From the NCBI GenBank assembly GCA_902783625.1, contig CACZRN010000127.1, positions 1-34,122 of the forward strand: DNA of 34,122 nucleotides, given 5' to 3'. Source of the stretch: an uncultured Prevotellaceae bacterium. Its GTDB lineage: Bacteria; Bacteroidota; Bacteroidia; Bacteroidales; Bacteroidaceae. How positions within the stretch are numbered: the first letter of the stretch is position 1; each line of letters starts with the position of its first letter. Of the stretch, positions 32,224-34,122 are shown in pieces. Position numbers and translations under genes: made by a program. The notes under the pieces are model-generated. The model was not told the origin of the DNA. It saw nothing but the letters and a program-made list of their open reading frames with translations, and did no database searches.

Positions 32224-33741
32224 TCACGCCTTATGACCACCTATCTGCTGGTTGCGTTCGCGTGCTGTAGCGCCATCCTCGAAGTTCAGCCCGCGCAGTA
32301 TGGCGTTCTTTCCGAACTTCTTCTTTATCCCCAGCAGCGCCTGTTGCATGCGTCGCTCACGGTTGCGGGTGGCAGCCTCTTTCTCGTTCCGGCGGCGCAG
32401 AGCCTCGTAGTCGGTAAACAGATCGAGCTGCCGGCTTGCCATGTTGAAGGCTATCTGCGACTCCGAGACGACATTGTTGACGGTGATGTTCAGCCTCCTT
32501 ACGAGCAGCATGGGATCGACAACCCTGTCGAACACCTCGCTCACCGCCTCTATCATCTGCTGCGAGCTCGATGTGGGGTGCTCGAAGCGTGCGGTGCCAT
32601 GAGCGTGGTGGGGCACTTGGCGACCGTAGTAGTCGGCATGCAGCGCATCTTTATAGCGCGCCATCACCTCGGGGTTGCGGAGGCTCTCGGCGTCGTAACT
32701 CACCGTGACGGTCACACTGTCGGCAACGAGACCTTTCTCCACCAGACTGAGCGAGAGGTTGTCGATCATCTCCTTTGCCACCACACGCGCTTTCTTGAAC
32801 GTGTATGGCGACATAAGCACCTGCCCGTTGCTCAGCGAATTGCTCTCGGGGCGGTATCGCTTCACCATCTCTATCGTGCATGGCTCCCATCCCCAGGCAT
32901 GATCGATGAGCAGCTCGGCATTCACGCCCAGCAGCTTATAGAGCACCTCCTCGTTCACTATCGAACACCGCGCCACCTTGCCCATCGTGTCCATCCCCCA
33001 CGATGCCAGACGCTCGGCAATGCCATGCCCCACACGCCAGAAATCGGTGATGGGACGATGATCCCACAGCTGACGGCGGTACGACATCTCGTCGAGTTCG
33101 GCTATTCTCACCCCGTCGGCATCGGCAGGCACGTGCTTGGCAACGATGTCCATCGCCACCTTGCACAGATACATGTTCGTGCCGATGCCCGCCGTGGCCG
33201 TTATGCCCGTGGTGCTCAGCACGTCGCGAATCATCTTCACGGTGAGTTCGTGCGCAGTAAGTCGATACGACCGCAGATAGTCGGTGGCGTCGATAAACAC
33301 CTCGTCGATGGAATACACATGGATATCCTCGGGAGCAATGTATTTCAGATAGACGTTATATATCCGCGCGCTGAAGTCGATGTAGTGCGCCATCCGCGGT
33401 GTGGCTATCAGGTAGTCAATCATCAATTCGGGATGAGCCTTCAACTCCACGTCCGACACCGACTTCCCCTCAAAGCGTCGCAAGCCGTGGGTGCGCAGCC
33501 GTTCGGCATTAACCTCGCTCATTCTCTGCACCACCTCAAACAGCCTTGGCCGCCCGCCGAGCCCGTGAGCCTTCATCGACGGCGACACAGCCAGGCATAT
33601 CGTCTTCTGTGTGCGACTGGCATCAGCCACGACAAGGTTGGTGGTGAGCGGGTCAAGTCCACGCTCAACACACTCCACCGACGCATAAAACGACTTCAGG
33701 TCGATGGCTATATATGTGCGATCTTTCTTTGCCGACGGCAT
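32224..33741 (-). CDS. Y-family translesion DNA polymerase (UmuC/DinB-like)
   Basis: The 505-residue polymerase begins with the palm motif YIAIDLKSFYASVECVERGL, whose first catalytic Asp is residue 14. The second acidic pair is in YSIDEVFIDATDYL (Asp146, Glu147). Helix-hairpin-helix elements follow (about 230-275), then a little-finger domain (about 290-400) and a long charged C-terminal tail. Family members copy past damaged bases with low fidelity. The overall length, the KSFYASVEC start and the adjacent YolD-like gene place it with the UvrX/ImuB-like branch rather than classical DinB. No LexA box was recognised; the -7 element at 33770-33777 is the only clear control signal. Confidence 0.9.
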   Translation of the reverse strand: MPSAKKDRTYIAIDLKSFYASVECVERGLDPLTTNLVVADASRTQKTICLAVSPSMKAHGLGGRPRLFEVVQRMSEVNAERLRTHGLRRFEGKSVSDVELKAHPELMIDYLIATPRMAHYIDFSARIYNVYLKYIAPEDIHVYSIDEVFIDATDYLRSYRLTAHELTVKMIRDVLSTTGITATAGIGTNMYLCKVAMDIVAKHVPADADGVRIAELDEMSYRRQLWDHRPITDFWRVGHGIAERLASWGMDTMGKVARCSIVNEEVLYKLLGVNAELLIDHAWGWEPCTIEMVKRYRPESNSLSNGQVLMSPYTFKKARVVAKEMIDNLSLSLVEKGLVADSVTVTVSYDAESLRNPEVMARYKDALHADYYGRQVPHHAHGTARFEHPTSSSQQMIEAVSEVFDRVVDPMLLVRRLNITVNNVVSESQIAFNMASRQLDLFTDYEALRRRNEKEAATRNRERRMQQALLGIKKKFGKNAILRGLNFEDGATARERNQQIGGHKA

Positions 33742-33769
33742 AATGCCCCTTTCGTTACACTTTCAACAG

Positions 33770-33777
33770 CAAAGATA
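33770..33777 (-). promoter_or_regulatory. -7 element of the polymerase promoter
   Basis: On the minus strand 33777-33770 is TATCTTTG, a perfect -7 box; the -33 position holds only TTTCG. The start near 33763 gives a leader of about 22 nt before ATG 33741. Confidence 0.5.
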
Positions 33778-33841
33778 CAACATCTCCACCTGAAAACGAA
33801 ATTTTTGTTTCGTAATATTCACAACATACACTCCATGAGAA

Positions 33842-34122
33842 AGAAGGACCTCCGATAATCGACAGAAATTTAAAATATAATTACTCTTCTTATTTTTGAC
33901 AATTTTTGGAGGCTTCTTACAGTTTCTCTCCCGATTCATCGGCCTTCACTTTCAACTTTGATTACATCGAACTTCTTGATGCCTTCTTTAAAAACTCCGC
34001 CTCCCTCGCGGGGCAACATCGGCTGTTTTTTATATCGGCATCTACGAACTTTCAACTTTTCTCCTTATTTATCGGCCTTCCCCGAAAACTTATAACTAAA
34101 AACTGAAAACCTATAACTAAAA
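33842..34122. other. Right-end region without a recognised gene
   Basis: Neither strand shows a convincing gene in these 281 bp. The plus strand is pyrimidine-rich, with scattered repeated words such as ATCGGCCTTC (near 33939 and 34072) and CTTTCAACTTT (near 33950 and 34050). It ends in AT-rich near-repeats (CTTATAACTAAAAACTGAAA and CCTATAACTAAAA). A TATTTTTG box at 33891-33898 could be a plus-strand -7 element, but no matching -33 element was found. Confidence 0.4.

Noticed and set aside
32176..33858. 560-codon plus-strand ORF opposite the Y-family polymerase
   Set aside because: Its translation is His/Arg/Leu-rich antisense noise; the minus-strand gene has intact catalytic motifs.
33906..34106. 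66-codon plus-strand ORF near the right end
   Set aside because: It starts with TTG, has no recognised motif and lies in pyrimidine-rich sequence with short repeats.

Overview
The window looks like chromosomal DNA of a Bacteroidota bacterium, most likely Prevotellaceae (Prevotella in the broad sense). Supporting signs are about ten promoters of the Bacteroidota type (TTTG, 18-22 bp, TAnnTTTG), very short 5' leaders without strong Shine-Dalgarno sites, BspA-like leucine-rich-repeat surface proteins with dockerin tails, an ATP-dependent PEP carboxykinase next to a 2-oxoacid:ferredoxin oxidoreductase, and a Bacteroidota-type nucleoside kinase with a TGS/ThrRS-like N-terminus. No tRNA, rRNA or CRISPR array was seen.

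Layout. 1-6.3 kb is central metabolism: pckA (-), upp (+), and the two subunits of a 2-oxoglutarate-type ferredoxin oxidoreductase (-), interrupted by a GxxExxY nuclease-fold gene with inverted 'CCACAGATT' repeats on both sides. 6.4-8.9 kb holds a secreted LRR/dockerin protein (-), a repeat-bearing intergenic region and an AT-rich secreted protein (+). 8.9-12.5 kb has a nucleoside kinase (-) and an Na/Pi-cotransporter-type protein (+). 12.5-15.2 kb is a probable operon on the minus strand: Tat-exported Gfo/Idh/MocA oxidoreductase, sirtuin, GNAT acetyltransferase. 15.6-23.8 kb is a long plus-strand cell-envelope run: three FKBP prolyl isomerases predicted for three compartments, an MsbA-like ABC exporter, an LpxL-like acyltransferase and an 867-residue exported protein of unknown function. 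24-28.6 kb (-) has a second LRR/dockerin protein, then an LTA-synthase-type phosphotransferase, an O6-alkylguanine-DNA methyltransferase and a DNPH1-like nucleotide hydrolase. 28.7-30.3 kb (-) has a lipoprotein, a membrane protein and the 3' remnant of an AraC regulator. 30.4-31.7 kb (+) is an exported M28 peptidase. 31.7-33.8 kb (-) is a Y-family DNA polymerase with a YolD-like partner.

The most unusual material is repetitive. A 22-bp tandem unit centred on AAGAGGCTCTTT occurs in exact register at three separate intergenic sites (4, 2 and 5 units). An 88-bp near-perfect tandem duplication forms one flank of the GxxExxY element. Simple repeats of 6-7 bp (gtgtaga, gaaaggt, cgttat types) sit between genes and in one case inside the LTA-synthase coding sequence, where they encode an Asn/Asp-rich linker. 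The best candidate for an undescribed system is the GxxExxY gene with matching inverted flanks lodged between korA and korB. The 22-bp repeat family is the second candidate.
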